From positions 558,001 through 622,000 of the forward strand of contig NZ_AP025281.1 of NCBI RefSeq assembly GCF_024347195.1: a DNA stretch of 64,000 bases, read 5' to 3'. Below are positions 1 through 10,668 of the stretch, piece after piece. Positions within the stretch are counted from its first letter, which is position 1. Every line of letters starts with the position of its first letter. Source of the stretch: Aliamphritea hakodatensis. Its GTDB lineage: Bacteria; Pseudomonadota; Gammaproteobacteria; Pseudomonadales; Balneatricaceae. The position numbers and the translations under genes are program-made. The notes under the pieces were generated by a model. That model was not told the DNA's origin. It did not search any database and saw nothing but the letters and a program-made list of their open reading frames with translations.

Positions 1-51
1 GAGACATGCTGGCTCCGCGACGGATAAATCCGTATTTGTTTATTGTTTATC

Positions 52-63
52 TTGTATATACAA
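52..63. promoter_or_regulatory. Candidate HutC operator upstream of hutC
   Basis: This is a perfect 12-base palindrome, TTGTATATACAA, about 110 bases before the hutC start. A near copy lies before hutU. HutC-family repressors of pseudomonads and enterics bind TTGTATATACAA-type palindromes, so autoregulation is likely. The site sits near the window edge and may also serve a divergent gene outside it; hutF takes that place in several pseudomonads, which is inference here. Confidence 0.8.
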
Positions 64-172
64 CCTTTTGTCTTGGTGTTGCAAGCTTTTGCCGTATAAT
101 TCAGTGATGCTTAAACCGGCAGAGGGTGATGGATTTTCATTCTGTGCTGTTAAAACGCCAGCGGAGTAACGG

Positions 173-934
173 ATGCGCCAGCAGTCTCAACATTTAGCCG
201 ATGAACTGAAAACAAGCCTGACAGAAGGGAACGGTCCCTTGTATGAACAACTGAAGCAGGCAATTGCCAGCCGGGTACGGGACGGTAGCTGGGCAGCATT
301 ACAGCGGGTACCTTCTGAAGCCGAGCTGGTGAAAGCGCTTGAAGTCAGCAGAATGACGGCAAACCGGGCGTTAAGGGAGCTGACGACGGAAGGCATTCTG
401 CAGCGCCAGCAGGGGGTAGGCACCTTTGTTGCAGAAAAGAAGCTGCCGTCCGCTTTATCGGAAATTCATGATATTGCAGAAGAAATAGCCAGTCGGGGTA
501 ATCAGCACCGGGCTGAAGTGCTGTGTCTGGAGCGGGCGCAGGCTTCGCAACAGGAAGCAACCGGGTTAGGCGTGCGTACCCGGCACCCGGTATTCCGTTC
601 TCTGTTACTGCACTTTGAAAATCAGCTGCCGATCCAGCTTGAATCCCGGGTGATTAATGCCGAGCTGGCACCGGAATACCTTCAACAGGATTTTACGGCC
701 ATCACACCATCGGCGTATCTGAGCCGGATTGCCCCTTTAACGGAAGGTGAGCATTTGGTGGAAGCGGTGCTGGCGACCGCTGAGCAGGCAGTATGGCTGC
801 AGATGGATGTGGCTGAGCCCTGCCTGCAGATTCAGCGCCGCACCTGGTCCCGTGGGGAGCTGGTGGCCAGTGCCCGGCTGCTGTCTCCGGGGAGTCGCTT
901 CCAGTTATTTGGCCATTTCGGACGCAGCACCTGA
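173..934 (+). CDS. hutC: Histidine utilization repressor HutC (GntR family)
   Basis: HutC is a cytoplasmic repressor of the hut genes, released by urocanate in characterised systems. The 253-residue protein has an N-terminal GntR winged helix (about residues 22-90, with VPSEAELVKAL and SRMTANRALREL in the recognition region). A C-terminal UTRA ligand-binding domain follows (about 110-245). Length matches the family. The start is chosen because a GGAG sequence lies just upstream at 162-165. The gene heads the hut cluster and palindromic operators lie upstream of it and of hutU, which supports the assignment over other GntR/UTRA regulators. Confidence 0.95.
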   Translation: MRQQSQHLADELKTSLTEGNGPLYEQLKQAIASRVRDGSWAALQRVPSEAELVKALEVSRMTANRALRELTTEGILQRQQGVGTFVAEKKLPSALSEIHDIAEEIASRGNQHRAEVLCLERAQASQQEATGLGVRTRHPVFRSLLLHFENQLPIQLESRVINAELAPEYLQQDFTAITPSAYLSRIAPLTEGEHLVEAVLATAEQAVWLQMDVAEPCLQIQRRTWSRGELVASARLLSPGSRFQLFGHFGRST

Positions 935-988
935 AATCTCTCTGATCCGCTATGCTTAAAAAGCGCAGTGACAGTGTTTGATTTTAAG

Positions 989-1000
989 TTGTATATACAT
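989..1000. promoter_or_regulatory. Candidate HutC operator upstream of hutU
   Basis: TTGTATATACAT matches the palindrome upstream of hutC at 11 of 12 positions and ends 47 bases before the hutU ATG. The position suits repression of the hutU-hutG operon. That HutC binds here is inferred from the shared motif. Confidence 0.75.
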
Positions 1001-1047
1001 GTATGCTAGTTTTAAAATAAACAGTTTACGTGTTGCAGGAGCATGCC

Positions 1048-2718
<1,671 letters not shown>

Positions 2719-2799
2719 ATACCTGTAACTGTTTGTTTCTGAAATCTATATTAAAAGTGCCGGTCCGATAGCGGTGAGGCACAAAACAATAATAATGGA

Positions 2800-4356
2800 A
2801 TGAGTATGCAGGCAAAGGTGATATTTGATCAGCGGCTGTGCTGGCAGGACCTGCTGGCCGTGGCTGATGGTGCAACGCTGGACATCAGCGAGGAACGCTG
2901 GCAACGGATGGCGCGTGCCCGCAGCGCCGTCATAGATATGGTTGAGCGCGGTGAACGGGCGTACGGTATTACGACGGGGCTGGGAGACCTTTGTAATCAT
3001 CTGCTGGCACCGGCAGAGCTGGCCGAAATGTCGCGGGGGACGATTCTGAATCATGCCTGCGGTGTGGGGCCTGTTCTGGAACGGCGTCAGGTCCGGGCGA
3101 TTATGGCCGCGGCCATTGCCAATTACAGTCACGGGTATTCCGGCATATCCCCGGACATTGTCACGGCACTGCTGGCAATGCTAAATAATGGCGTGACCCC
3201 GCAGGTGCCGGAGCAGGGGTCAGTCGGCTATCTGACCCATATGGCACATATCGCCCTGCCGCTGCTGGGGGTAGGCGAAGTCGAGTACCAGGGGCAGCTG
3301 ATACCGGCAACCGAGGCGTTTCAGCAGGCGGACATTCAAGTACCGGAAATCGGGCCGAAAGACGGCCTGAGCCTGGTGAACGGTACCCCCTGTATGACCG
3401 GGTTAGCGTGTCTGGTGGCCGCCGACAGTGAGCATTTACTGGGTTGGTCTGATCTCAGTGCTGCACTGAGCTTTGAAGCCTGTGGCGGGCAACTGGCGGC
3501 TCTGGGAGCAGCTAATCTGGCATTAAAGGCTTCGCCGCAGGTCAGCCTTGTGGGCCGTCGTTTACGTGGTTTTCTTAAAGACAGTCGCTGGTTGGAATCC
3601 CGGCAGGGCCAGCGGACCCAGGATGCCCTCAGCCTGCGCTCCATTCCGCAGATTCAAGGCGCCTGCCGTCAGCAGTGGCAACATTTCAGTGAACTGGTTA
3701 ACCGGGAACTGAACGCTGCCACGGATAATCCCCTGATTCTGGAGGAAGATGGCGGCTACCGGGTGGTTTCTCAGGCCAACCCTCACGGAGAAAGCCTTGC
3801 GCTGGCCAGCGACGGACTGGCGCCGGCACTGGCTGAACTGACCTCGGCGGGCGAGCGGCGTACTTACCGTTTACTTAATCCACAAATCAGCGGGTTGCCG
3901 GGGTATCTGACCGATGAAGGCGGGATCAGCTCCGGTTTAATGATCGTGCAGTATGTCAGTGCATCCCTGAGTGCGGAGAATCGCCGTCATGCGCAGCCAG
4001 TATCGGTGGATAACTATGTCACTTCAGGCTTGCAGGAAGATCATCTCAGCTTTGGCACCAGCGCGGTTTTAAGGTTATTTAAGCAGCAGTCAAACTTACA
4101 GAAAGTGTTGGCTATTGAGTTGATGTGCGCTGCCCAGGCCTTTGATTTTATTGCTGCCGATCACCCGCAGGACAAGCATCTGTTCAGCCGGGGTGGCCAG
4201 TTACTCTGGCAGCGTATTCGCCAGCATATTCCGCATTACACCCGGGAGCGCTGGGTGGCAAAAGATATTCAGCAATTAGATGCATTACTGGCTGATCCGG
4301 AGGTGCTTCAGGCGCTGGAGCATCAGGCAGGTATAGGAGACACTGAACATGTTTGA
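2800..4356 (+). CDS. Histidine ammonia-lyase paralogue lacking the MIO tripeptide
   Basis: A member of the HAL/PAL fold family (518 residues) between hutU and the true hutH. Against the neighbouring HutH it lacks exactly three residues, Ala-Ser-Gly, after GSVG (residue 143). These three residues cyclise into the electrophilic MIO cofactor in active lyases. The tyrosine of QDPYSLR is leucine here (QDALSLR) and the phenylalanine of GGNFH is proline (QANPH). Other substrate-site residues remain: YGITTGLG, the histidine of LNHACG, LVNGT and QEDH. Normal ammonia-lyase chemistry is therefore unlikely. Pseudomonas fluorescens hut loci are known to carry two hutH copies, one nonfunctional, so this may be a conserved non-catalytic or differently acting subunit. 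The gene overlaps hutH by 8 bases, implying coupled translation. ATG 2806 is an alternative start. Confidence 0.88.
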   Translation: MSMQAKVIFDQRLCWQDLLAVADGATLDISEERWQRMARARSAVIDMVERGERAYGITTGLGDLCNHLLAPAELAEMSRGTILNHACGVGPVLERRQVRAIMAAAIANYSHGYSGISPDIVTALLAMLNNGVTPQVPEQGSVGYLTHMAHIALPLLGVGEVEYQGQLIPATEAFQQADIQVPEIGPKDGLSLVNGTPCMTGLACLVAADSEHLLGWSDLSAALSFEACGGQLAALGAANLALKASPQVSLVGRRLRGFLKDSRWLESRQGQRTQDALSLRSIPQIQGACRQQWQHFSELVNRELNAATDNPLILEEDGGYRVVSQANPHGESLALASDGLAPALAELTSAGERRTYRLLNPQISGLPGYLTDEGGISSGLMIVQYVSASLSAENRRHAQPVSVDNYVTSGLQEDHLSFGTSAVLRLFKQQSNLQKVLAIELMCAAQAFDFIAADHPQDKHLFSRGGQLLWQRIRQHIPHYTRERWVAKDIQQLDALLADPEVLQALEHQAGIGDTEHV

Positions 4357-5890
4357 GTTACAACTGATTCCCGGCAGCCTGACGCTAACGGATTTGCGGC
4401 AGATCAGCCGCCGGCGCTTGCGGATGGGGCTCAATACTGCCGCGGTGGCGGCGATTGATGCCAGTACTGAAGTGGTTAACCGGGTAATAGAAGAAGACCG
4501 TACTGTGTACGGCATTAATACCGGTTTTGGCCTGTTGGCAAATACCCGGATTGCCAGTGAAGATCTGCAAACCCTGCAGCGCAGTATTGTACTGTCCCAC
4601 GCTGCCGGTATCGGTGTGCTGATGGATGATGCCACCGTCCGGCTGATGATGGTGCTGAAGATTAACAGTCTGGCTCGGGGCTATTCCGGTGTGCGTTTGA
4701 CCGTGATTGAAGCGCTGATCAGCCTGCTGAATGCCGAAGTGTTTCCCTGCATTCCCAGTAAAGGTTCGGTAGGCGCTTCAGGGGATCTCGCGCCGCTGGC
4801 GCACATGAGTGCAGTGCTGCTGGGTGAGGGCCGGGCGCGTTATAAAGGTGAAGAAATTTCCGGTCAGGCGGCACTGGCGATCGCCGGTATCGAACCGCTG
4901 ACACTGGCCCCCAAAGAAGGTCTGGCATTGCTCAATGGTACGCAGGCATCCACTGCCTTTGCGCTGGAAGGATTGTTTCATGCGGAAGATCTGTTCGCGT
5001 CCGGCGTGGTGTGTGGTGCACTGTCGGTGGAAGCCGCGCTGGGCAGCCGGCGGCCGTTTGATCCGCGGATTCATGCCGCCCGTGGTCAGATTGGTCAGAT
5101 CGATACAGCAGCGGCCTATCGCAGCCTGTTGAGTGATAACAGCGAGCTGGGGGATTCCCATGTGGGCTGTGAAAAAGTGCAGGATCCTTATTCCCTGCGC
5201 TGCCAGCCACAGGTAATGGGAGCCTGCCTGGATCAGATCCGGCATGCTGCGCAGGTACTGGTTATCGAGGCGAATGGCGTATCGGATAACCCCTTAGTCT
5301 GTGCCGCTGAAAATGACATTATTTCCGGCGGCAACTTCCACGCTGAACCGGTGGCGATGGTGGCGGATAATCTGGCGCTGGCCATTGCTGAGATCGGCTC
5401 GCTGGCAGAGCGGCGGATTGCCCTGCTGATAGACAGCGGTCTGTCCGGCCTGCCGCCCTTTCTGGTGGATAACGGCGGGGTGAACTCCGGCTTTATGATC
5501 GCGCAGGTAACCGCTGCGGCGCTGGCCAGTGAGAACAAAACGCTGGCGCATCCCGCATCGGTGGACAGTTTACCGACGTCTGCCAATCAGGAGGACCATG
5601 TATCCATGGCTACTTTTGCCGGCCGGCGTTTACGGGATATGGCTGAAAATACCCGGGGGATTCTTGCGGTTGAGTTACTCAGTGCCGCGCAGGGGCTGGA
5701 CTTCCGGGCACCGGTAAAAACCTCCGAGCGGTTGGAACAGGCCAAGTCAGCACTACGTGCCAGAGTGCCTTTCTATGATCAGGACCGGTATTTTGCTGAG
5801 GATATCGCCCAGGCAAATGCCCTGCTTGCCGAAGCACCGCATAACGAATCTATGCCGGCAGAGCTGTTGCCTTCACTGGGACAGAGCTAA
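4349..5890 (+). CDS. hutH: Histidine ammonia-lyase (histidase) HutH
   Basis: Histidase deaminates L-histidine to trans-urocanate, the first step of the pathway. The 513-residue protein has the complete signature GSVGASGDLAPLAHM, with Ala143-Ser144-Gly145 forming the MIO cofactor. It also has YGINTGFG, LLNGTQ, QDPYSLR, GGNFHAEP and QEDHVS, which supply the substrate-binding residues of the Pseudomonas putida enzyme. Length matches bacterial HutH. Its start lies within the end of the MIO-less paralogue (8-base overlap), and hutI follows 14 bases downstream. Confidence 0.97.
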   Translation: MFELQLIPGSLTLTDLRQISRRRLRMGLNTAAVAAIDASTEVVNRVIEEDRTVYGINTGFGLLANTRIASEDLQTLQRSIVLSHAAGIGVLMDDATVRLMMVLKINSLARGYSGVRLTVIEALISLLNAEVFPCIPSKGSVGASGDLAPLAHMSAVLLGEGRARYKGEEISGQAALAIAGIEPLTLAPKEGLALLNGTQASTAFALEGLFHAEDLFASGVVCGALSVEAALGSRRPFDPRIHAARGQIGQIDTAAAYRSLLSDNSELGDSHVGCEKVQDPYSLRCQPQVMGACLDQIRHAAQVLVIEANGVSDNPLVCAAENDIISGGNFHAEPVAMVADNLALAIAEIGSLAERRIALLIDSGLSGLPPFLVDNGGVNSGFMIAQVTAAALASENKTLAHPASVDSLPTSANQEDHVSMATFAGRRLRDMAENTRGILAVELLSAAQGLDFRAPVKTSERLEQAKSALRARVPFYDQDRYFAEDIAQANALLAEAPHNESMPAELLPSLGQS

Positions 5891-5904
5891 ACAGGAGTAT
5901 CAGG

Positions 5905-7119
5905 ATGTCTAGCCAGACGTGTCAGCATTTGTGGCATGGTTTTCATGCAGTCACCATGGTTGACGGTTGTTATAACACCATTGAAGACGCCGCGATTGCG
6001 GTCGATGACGGCGTCATAAGTTGGGTAGGGCGTTATGCAGACTTTGCCGGAGAGGCCGCACAGAAAACCGACCTTGAAGGTGGCTGGGTGACTCCCGGAA
6101 TGATCGACTGCCACACGCATATAGTGTTTGGCGCAAACCGCAGCCGGGAATTTGAGCTGCGCTTACAGGGCGCCAGTTACGAAGAAATTGCCCGGGCCGG
6201 TGGCGGCATAGCTAACACGGTTAAATCCACCCGACAGGCCAGTGCATCAGAGCTGCAGCAGCGTGCTGAAAGCCTGTTGCAGGACCTGATGGCGGACGGT
6301 GTGACGACCCTGGAGATTAAATCCGGTTACGGACTGGATCTGGAAAACGAAGCCAAAATGCTGCGGGTGGCCAGACGTCTGGAGGAACACTGGCCGGTCG
6401 AAATACTGACGACCTGTCTGGCGGCCCATGCAATGCCACCGGAATTCAGTGATGGGGATGCGTACATTGATTACCTGTGCGAAACCCTGTTACCGGCAAT
6501 AGCCGAACAGCAACTGGCAGATGCGGTGGATGGTTTCTGTGAAAAAATTGCCTTTTCGCCGGCACAGATTAAACGTTATCTGCAAACCGCTGCCGGGCTG
6601 GGCTTGCCCCTGAAACTGCACGCGGAGCAGTTATCGGCCCTGGGGGGCAGCAAAATGGCTGCAGAACTGGGCGCGTTGTCAGTGGATCATCTGGAATATG
6701 CTACCGCGGAAGATGTTGCGGCAATGGCGGAAAATGACACCGTGGCCGTGATTCTGCCCGGTGCATTTTATGTGCTGAAGGAAACCCGGCAACCGCCGGT
6801 GCAGTTGTTAAGGGATCATAATGTGCCGATGGCACTGGCCAGTGACAGCAATCCGGGATCATCGCCGGTACGCTCGTTACGGCTGATGATGAATATGGCC
6901 TGCACCCTGTTCGGCTTTACACCGGAAGAAGCGCTGGCAGGCGTGACATGTCACGCTGCCCGGGCGCTGGGGCTGGATAAAACCCACGGTACGCTAACAC
7001 CGGGTAAGCAGGCTGATTTCGTCTGCTGGAACATAGAATCACCTGCTGAGCTAAGCTATTGGTTAGGGGGACGCCTTAACAAAGCCAGAGTGAAGCGAGG
7101 TGTACGCCGTGATATCTGA
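5905..7119 (+). CDS. hutI: Imidazolonepropionase HutI
   Basis: HutI hydrolyses 4-imidazolone-5-propionate to N-formimino-L-glutamate, the third step. The 404-residue amidohydrolase shows the metal-binding HTHIVFGANR motif, EIKSGYGLDLENE, the conserved KLHAEQLS and SVDHLEYA histidine motifs, and ASDSNPGSSP near the C-terminal metal aspartate. Length is typical. An AGGAG-like sequence precedes the ATG. The 3' end overlaps hutG, so the two are probably translationally coupled. Confidence 0.97.
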   Translation: MSSQTCQHLWHGFHAVTMVDGCYNTIEDAAIAVDDGVISWVGRYADFAGEAAQKTDLEGGWVTPGMIDCHTHIVFGANRSREFELRLQGASYEEIARAGGGIANTVKSTRQASASELQQRAESLLQDLMADGVTTLEIKSGYGLDLENEAKMLRVARRLEEHWPVEILTTCLAAHAMPPEFSDGDAYIDYLCETLLPAIAEQQLADAVDGFCEKIAFSPAQIKRYLQTAAGLGLPLKLHAEQLSALGGSKMAAELGALSVDHLEYATAEDVAAMAENDTVAVILPGAFYVLKETRQPPVQLLRDHNVPMALASDSNPGSSPVRSLRLMMNMACTLFGFTPEEALAGVTCHAARALGLDKTHGTLTPGKQADFVCWNIESPAELSYWLGGRLNKARVKRGVRRDI

Positions 7120-7924
7120 TCCGTTTGAGTTTACGCCGGGGACAACACCGCTGTTGGTCAGCATGCCGCATTCAGGATTACAACTGACCGATGCCGTCGC
7201 CAGTGGGCTGACCGCATCGGCCCTGCAACTGGCCGATACCGACTGGTTTATCCCTGAACTGTACAGTTTTCTGAGTGAGTTGGGGGTGGGGGTAATCCGT
7301 GCGAATTATTCCCGCTATGTGCTTGATCTGAACCGTTCGCTGGATGACAAGCCTTTGTATACGGGCAAGGTGACGGGGCTGTTTCCGGCCATCAGCTTTA
7401 CCGATGACAGCCTGTTTTTACCCGGACAGGAACCGGATGAAGATGAACGGGAGCGCTACAAGCAGCAGATCTGGCGGCCTTATCATCAGCAGATCCGTAA
7501 CGAGCTGGACCGACTGAAGGCAGTGCATGGCAACGCGATGCTGTTTGATGCGCACAGTATTGCACCACGGGTGCCGATGCTGTTCGATGGCCGTTTGCCG
7601 GATTTCAATTTTGGTAGCAACAGCGGTGCCAGTTGCCGGTTTGGCTTAACGGCGCAGTTGGAGGCACTGGCCTGTGCTGATGGCCGGTTTACCTGTGTAA
7701 CCGATGGCCGCTTTAAAGGCGGCTTTATCACCCGTCATTTCGGTCAGCCGGCTGAAGGTATTGAGAGCCTGCAACTGGAACTGTCACAGGGTACTTATCT
7801 GGCGGATGATGCCTTCACTGCCAAGCGTTTTGATGCCTATCAGATCGACCCTAAAAAACTGTGCCATGTGCAGCCGCTGTTGCGGCAGATTACCCAGCAC
7901 TTACTGGATGCCCTGCAGCATTAG
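7109..7924 (+). CDS. hutG: N-formylglutamate deformylase HutG
   Basis: This is the zinc-dependent deformylase (N-formylglutamate amidohydrolase) family, releasing glutamate and formate as the last step of the five-step route. It is not the arginase-like formiminoglutamase. SMPHSG near the N-terminus and FDAHSI in the middle are typical family motifs. A five-step route needs HutF, which is not in the window. The GTG at 7109 is favoured because GAGG sits eight bases upstream; another GTG lies at 7100. Either start overlaps hutI. The 3' end overlaps the convergent regulator gene by four bases. Confidence 0.92.
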   Translation: MISDPFEFTPGTTPLLVSMPHSGLQLTDAVASGLTASALQLADTDWFIPELYSFLSELGVGVIRANYSRYVLDLNRSLDDKPLYTGKVTGLFPAISFTDDSLFLPGQEPDEDERERYKQQIWRPYHQQIRNELDRLKAVHGNAMLFDAHSIAPRVPMLFDGRLPDFNFGSNSGASCRFGLTAQLEALACADGRFTCVTDGRFKGGFITRHFGQPAEGIESLQLELSQGTYLADDAFTAKRFDAYQIDPKKLCHVQPLLRQITQHLLDALQH

Positions 7925-8754
7925 ACGGTTTGTTTAATTTCGAGACACAGCTGGCTGGCCTGATGGGGCAGTATGTCGGCAACTCTCACCAGATGATCGA
8001 AGTGTCTGGACAGCCCGCTGATTTGCTCACTGCCGGTGACCATCAGATAGGTACCGCCCAGATAAATCGCTGCCCGCTGGTTGCCGAATACGGTTAATGG
8101 CGCGGAATAGTGTTTCAGCCGGTCATAAAAATGTACCCGCAGGGTCGGATAGTGTTCATCAATGAGCCGGGCCATGTAATCAAACTGGGCGAGCCGTAAC
8201 GGCCTGGGAATGTTCTGCCAGATGCCCTGACCCTGTGCCAGTTCATGAAGGGCCTGTACTGGCATACATATTTCCAGATCATTACCCCGTTCCTGAACGG
8301 TTTTCAGTAAATCTTCCCCGAAGTTGTACCGGGCTGAGGCTCTGTGAGGCTCCAGCTCATGATTGACCAGCTCCGGCAGGCTGAGCATGTCCGGCAGATA
8401 AGCCGGCACATAGCGGGTTTTGCCGCCGTTAATTTCTGCCCGCCACTGGGTGAGGGGGGAATGCTGGGCCTGATCCGGTATCAGTTCAATTTCAGCACTG
8501 CTGGATACCTGCAGGCTGGCATCGCTGGCACCGGTCACACCTAGCAGCCAGTCGATTGACACACCCTGGGCGGCGGCGATGCGCATCAGTGCTTCGGCAC
8601 GGGGCAGGCGCAGGTTCGCCGGATCAAGAAACTGGCTCATGGCCGAGCGGTCCAGCTGGCACTGGCGGGCAAACTCGCTCGGGTTAAGGCCGGACTGTGC
8701 CAGCAAATCTTTCAGACGCTCACGAAACACAGGGGCAATTTCCCGTTTATCCAT
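7921..8754 (-). CDS. XRE-family transcriptional regulator
   Basis: A 277-residue protein with an N-terminal helix-turn-helix of the Cro/C1 type (about residues 10-65, including LNPSEFARQCQLDRSAMSQFL). A long C-terminal region of unknown fold follows, rich in aromatic and charged residues. It is divergent from the desaturase gene, with about 157 bases between the starts, so it probably controls that pair. The ATG at 8754 is preferred over a GTG at 8763 because AGGTGA lies just before it. The 3' end overlaps hutG convergently by four bases. The target and ligand cannot be told from sequence. Confidence 0.8.
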   Translation of the reverse strand: MDKREIAPVFRERLKDLLAQSGLNPSEFARQCQLDRSAMSQFLDPANLRLPRAEALMRIAAAQGVSIDWLLGVTGASDASLQVSSSAEIELIPDQAQHSPLTQWRAEINGGKTRYVPAYLPDMLSLPELVNHELEPHRASARYNFGEDLLKTVQERGNDLEICMPVQALHELAQGQGIWQNIPRPLRLAQFDYMARLIDEHYPTLRVHFYDRLKHYSAPLTVFGNQRAAIYLGGTYLMVTGSEQISGLSRHFDHLVRVADILPHQASQLCLEIKQTV

Positions 8755-8911
8755 GCTGATCACCTGTTGTTTTGTAAAAGTAACGATTTATGTATTTATA
8801 CAACAAAATAACATTAATGCTGTAAATATTATGCATAAATTACAAATTCACAAATAGCCTCACCGAATGTCAGGGCATATGCTTTTCTTATTGATACTTA
8901 AGGAGATAGTT

Positions 8912-9850
8912 ATGCCTGCCAAATGCAGATTCCGGATTGAGTGGCCAACTTTATTGCTGATAATTGCCTGTTACGGCAGTTGGTGGCTGGCAATGTCAGC
9001 GGTGCAGTGGAGTGCTCTTGTATGGCTGAGTTTACCGGTGGTTCTGGCATTGCAATCTTCGTTACAGCATGAAGTGTTACATAATCATCCTACCGGCTGG
9101 CGCTGGCTGAATGAGCTGCTGGTCTTCCTGCCAATCGGTATTTTTCTGCCTTATGAGCGCTTCCGGGACAGCCATCTTATTCACCATCAGGATGAAAATC
9201 TGACGGACCCCTACGATGATCCGGAGTCGCATTATGTTGATCCGCAACGGTGGCAGGCGATGCCGACGGCCGTCAGGGATATTTACAATTTTAATAACAG
9301 TTTGCTGGGGCGGATGCTGATTGGTCCGGCGTTGTCTATGTGGCTGTTCTACCGGAGTGATCTGCGGGCGGTGATGTCCGGTGACTGGCCGGTGATCCGC
9401 GCGTATCTGATGCATCTGCTGGGGTTGCTCCCGGTGCTGTGGTGGCTGGCTGAAGTGGCGCAGGTGAGTCTCTGGATATATTTACTGTGTGCCTACGGGG
9501 GGTTGTCGATTCTCAAGATTCGTACCTTTCTGGAACACCGGGCACACTTTGCGGTGGCGGCCCGTACCGTAGTGGTTGAAGACCGGGGGGCGCTGGCCTT
9601 TCTGTTTCTGAACAATAATTTTCACGCCGTGCATCACCAGTGTCCCGGTGTGGCCTGGTACCGTTTGCCGGCGCTGTACCGGGAACAGCGTGAACAGTTT
9701 CTGGCGGATAACCAGCAGTACCGGTATGACAATTATCGTCAGGTGTTTAAAGAATATTTCTTGCAGGCTAAAGAGCCGGTATCCCATCCGCAGATGCCGG
9801 TTACGCAGGATACTCCGGTTCAGCAGAATTCCGGCGAGGTGGTCGGATGA
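8912..9850 (+). CDS. Membrane fatty acid desaturase family protein
   Basis: An integral membrane di-iron oxygenase-like protein of about 312 residues. It has the three histidine clusters of desaturases: HEVLH, HLIHH and HAVHH. Several hydrophobic segments lie near residues 10-50, 70-85 and 165-210. A strong AAGGAG at 8900-8905 precedes the ATG at 8912, so earlier in-frame starts are rejected. The 3' end overlaps the PhnD-like gene by four bases (ATGA), marking a two-gene operon divergent from the XRE regulator. Lipid desaturation is the family default. The hydrocarbon or small-molecule substrate is unknown, and the binding-protein partner hints at a non-standard role. Confidence 0.82.
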   Translation: MPAKCRFRIEWPTLLLIIACYGSWWLAMSAVQWSALVWLSLPVVLALQSSLQHEVLHNHPTGWRWLNELLVFLPIGIFLPYERFRDSHLIHHQDENLTDPYDDPESHYVDPQRWQAMPTAVRDIYNFNNSLLGRMLIGPALSMWLFYRSDLRAVMSGDWPVIRAYLMHLLGLLPVLWWLAEVAQVSLWIYLLCAYGGLSILKIRTFLEHRAHFAVAARTVVVEDRGALAFLFLNNNFHAVHHQCPGVAWYRLPALYREQREQFLADNQQYRYDNYRQVFKEYFLQAKEPVSHPQMPVTQDTPVQQNSGEVVG

Positions 9851-10668
9851 TTGCCCGCTTACCTATGTATGACTGGCCGGAACTGCAGGACCAGCATGCC
9901 GCTGTGTGGCAGCATCTGGCTGGGGTATTGCGGGAGGATCTTGCCGCTGAAATTACTGTACCTGAGACACTGACCGGGGGCGGTGACCTTGTGCAGCAAT
10001 GGTGTTCACCGGATTTACTGATCGGACAAACCTGTGGATTACCCTTTGCGCAGGGGCTGTATAAGCAGACCTCTTTACTGGGCAGTCCCGTTTACCGGTT
10101 GGAAGGTTGCGGTGCAGGGGAGTACAACAGCGTGATAGTGGCAGCGCCGGGGGTGAATGCCGATACTGTTTGTCTCAGTGGTTGCAGGCTTGCAGAGCCT
10201 TCGGTGCCGCTGCGGGCCGCAGTGAACGCAACGGATTCTCAGTCGGGTTTTTCTGCGCTGCTTTACAGCCTTGCTGCTGAATCTCTGGGGAGTTTCAGTG
10301 TTTCCGGCAGCCACCGCCGTTCAGTGCAGATGCTGGCAGCAGGAGAGGCAGATATCGCGACAATAGACGCAGTGAGCTGGGCGCTGGCACAGCGTTATGA
10401 GCCGGCAGCGGAAACCTTGCAGGTGATAGGTTTCAGTGAGCCGACGCCCTGTCTGCCGATGATCAGCGGAGTCAGCGGCTATGCCGGAGAGATCCGCCAG
10501 AGCCTGATGCGGGGGATTGCAACGCTGGATGAATCTCTGAAAGCAGATTTGCTTTTGGACGGGCTGGTGGAGCGAAATGTTTCCGACTATCTGTTTCTGT
10601 CGCCCCGGCTGACCGGGGCGATGCAGAAACATGGTCTGACAGAGGTTAGCGTTCCAGCAACGGCTTAA
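9847..10668 (+). CDS. PhnD-like periplasmic-binding-fold protein without a signal peptide
   Basis: A 273-residue protein resembling the phosphate/phosphonate-type substrate-binding fold. Recognisable segments include NATDSQSGFSALLY and SGSHRRSVQMLAAGEADIA, followed by IDAVSWALA. No N-terminal signal peptide or lipobox is visible, so it probably stays in the cytoplasm. No ABC permease or ATPase gene is adjacent. It is translationally coupled to the desaturase (ATGA overlap), and its end overlaps uvrA convergently by 23 bases. It may be a ligand sensor or carrier; function is not established. Confidence 0.72.
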   Translation: MIARLPMYDWPELQDQHAAVWQHLAGVLREDLAAEITVPETLTGGGDLVQQWCSPDLLIGQTCGLPFAQGLYKQTSLLGSPVYRLEGCGAGEYNSVIVAAPGVNADTVCLSGCRLAEPSVPLRAAVNATDSQSGFSALLYSLAAESLGSFSVSGSHRRSVQMLAAGEADIATIDAVSWALAQRYEPAAETLQVIGFSEPTPCLPMISGVSGYAGEIRQSLMRGIATLDESLKADLLLDGLVERNVSDYLFLSPRLTGAMQKHGLTEVSVPATA

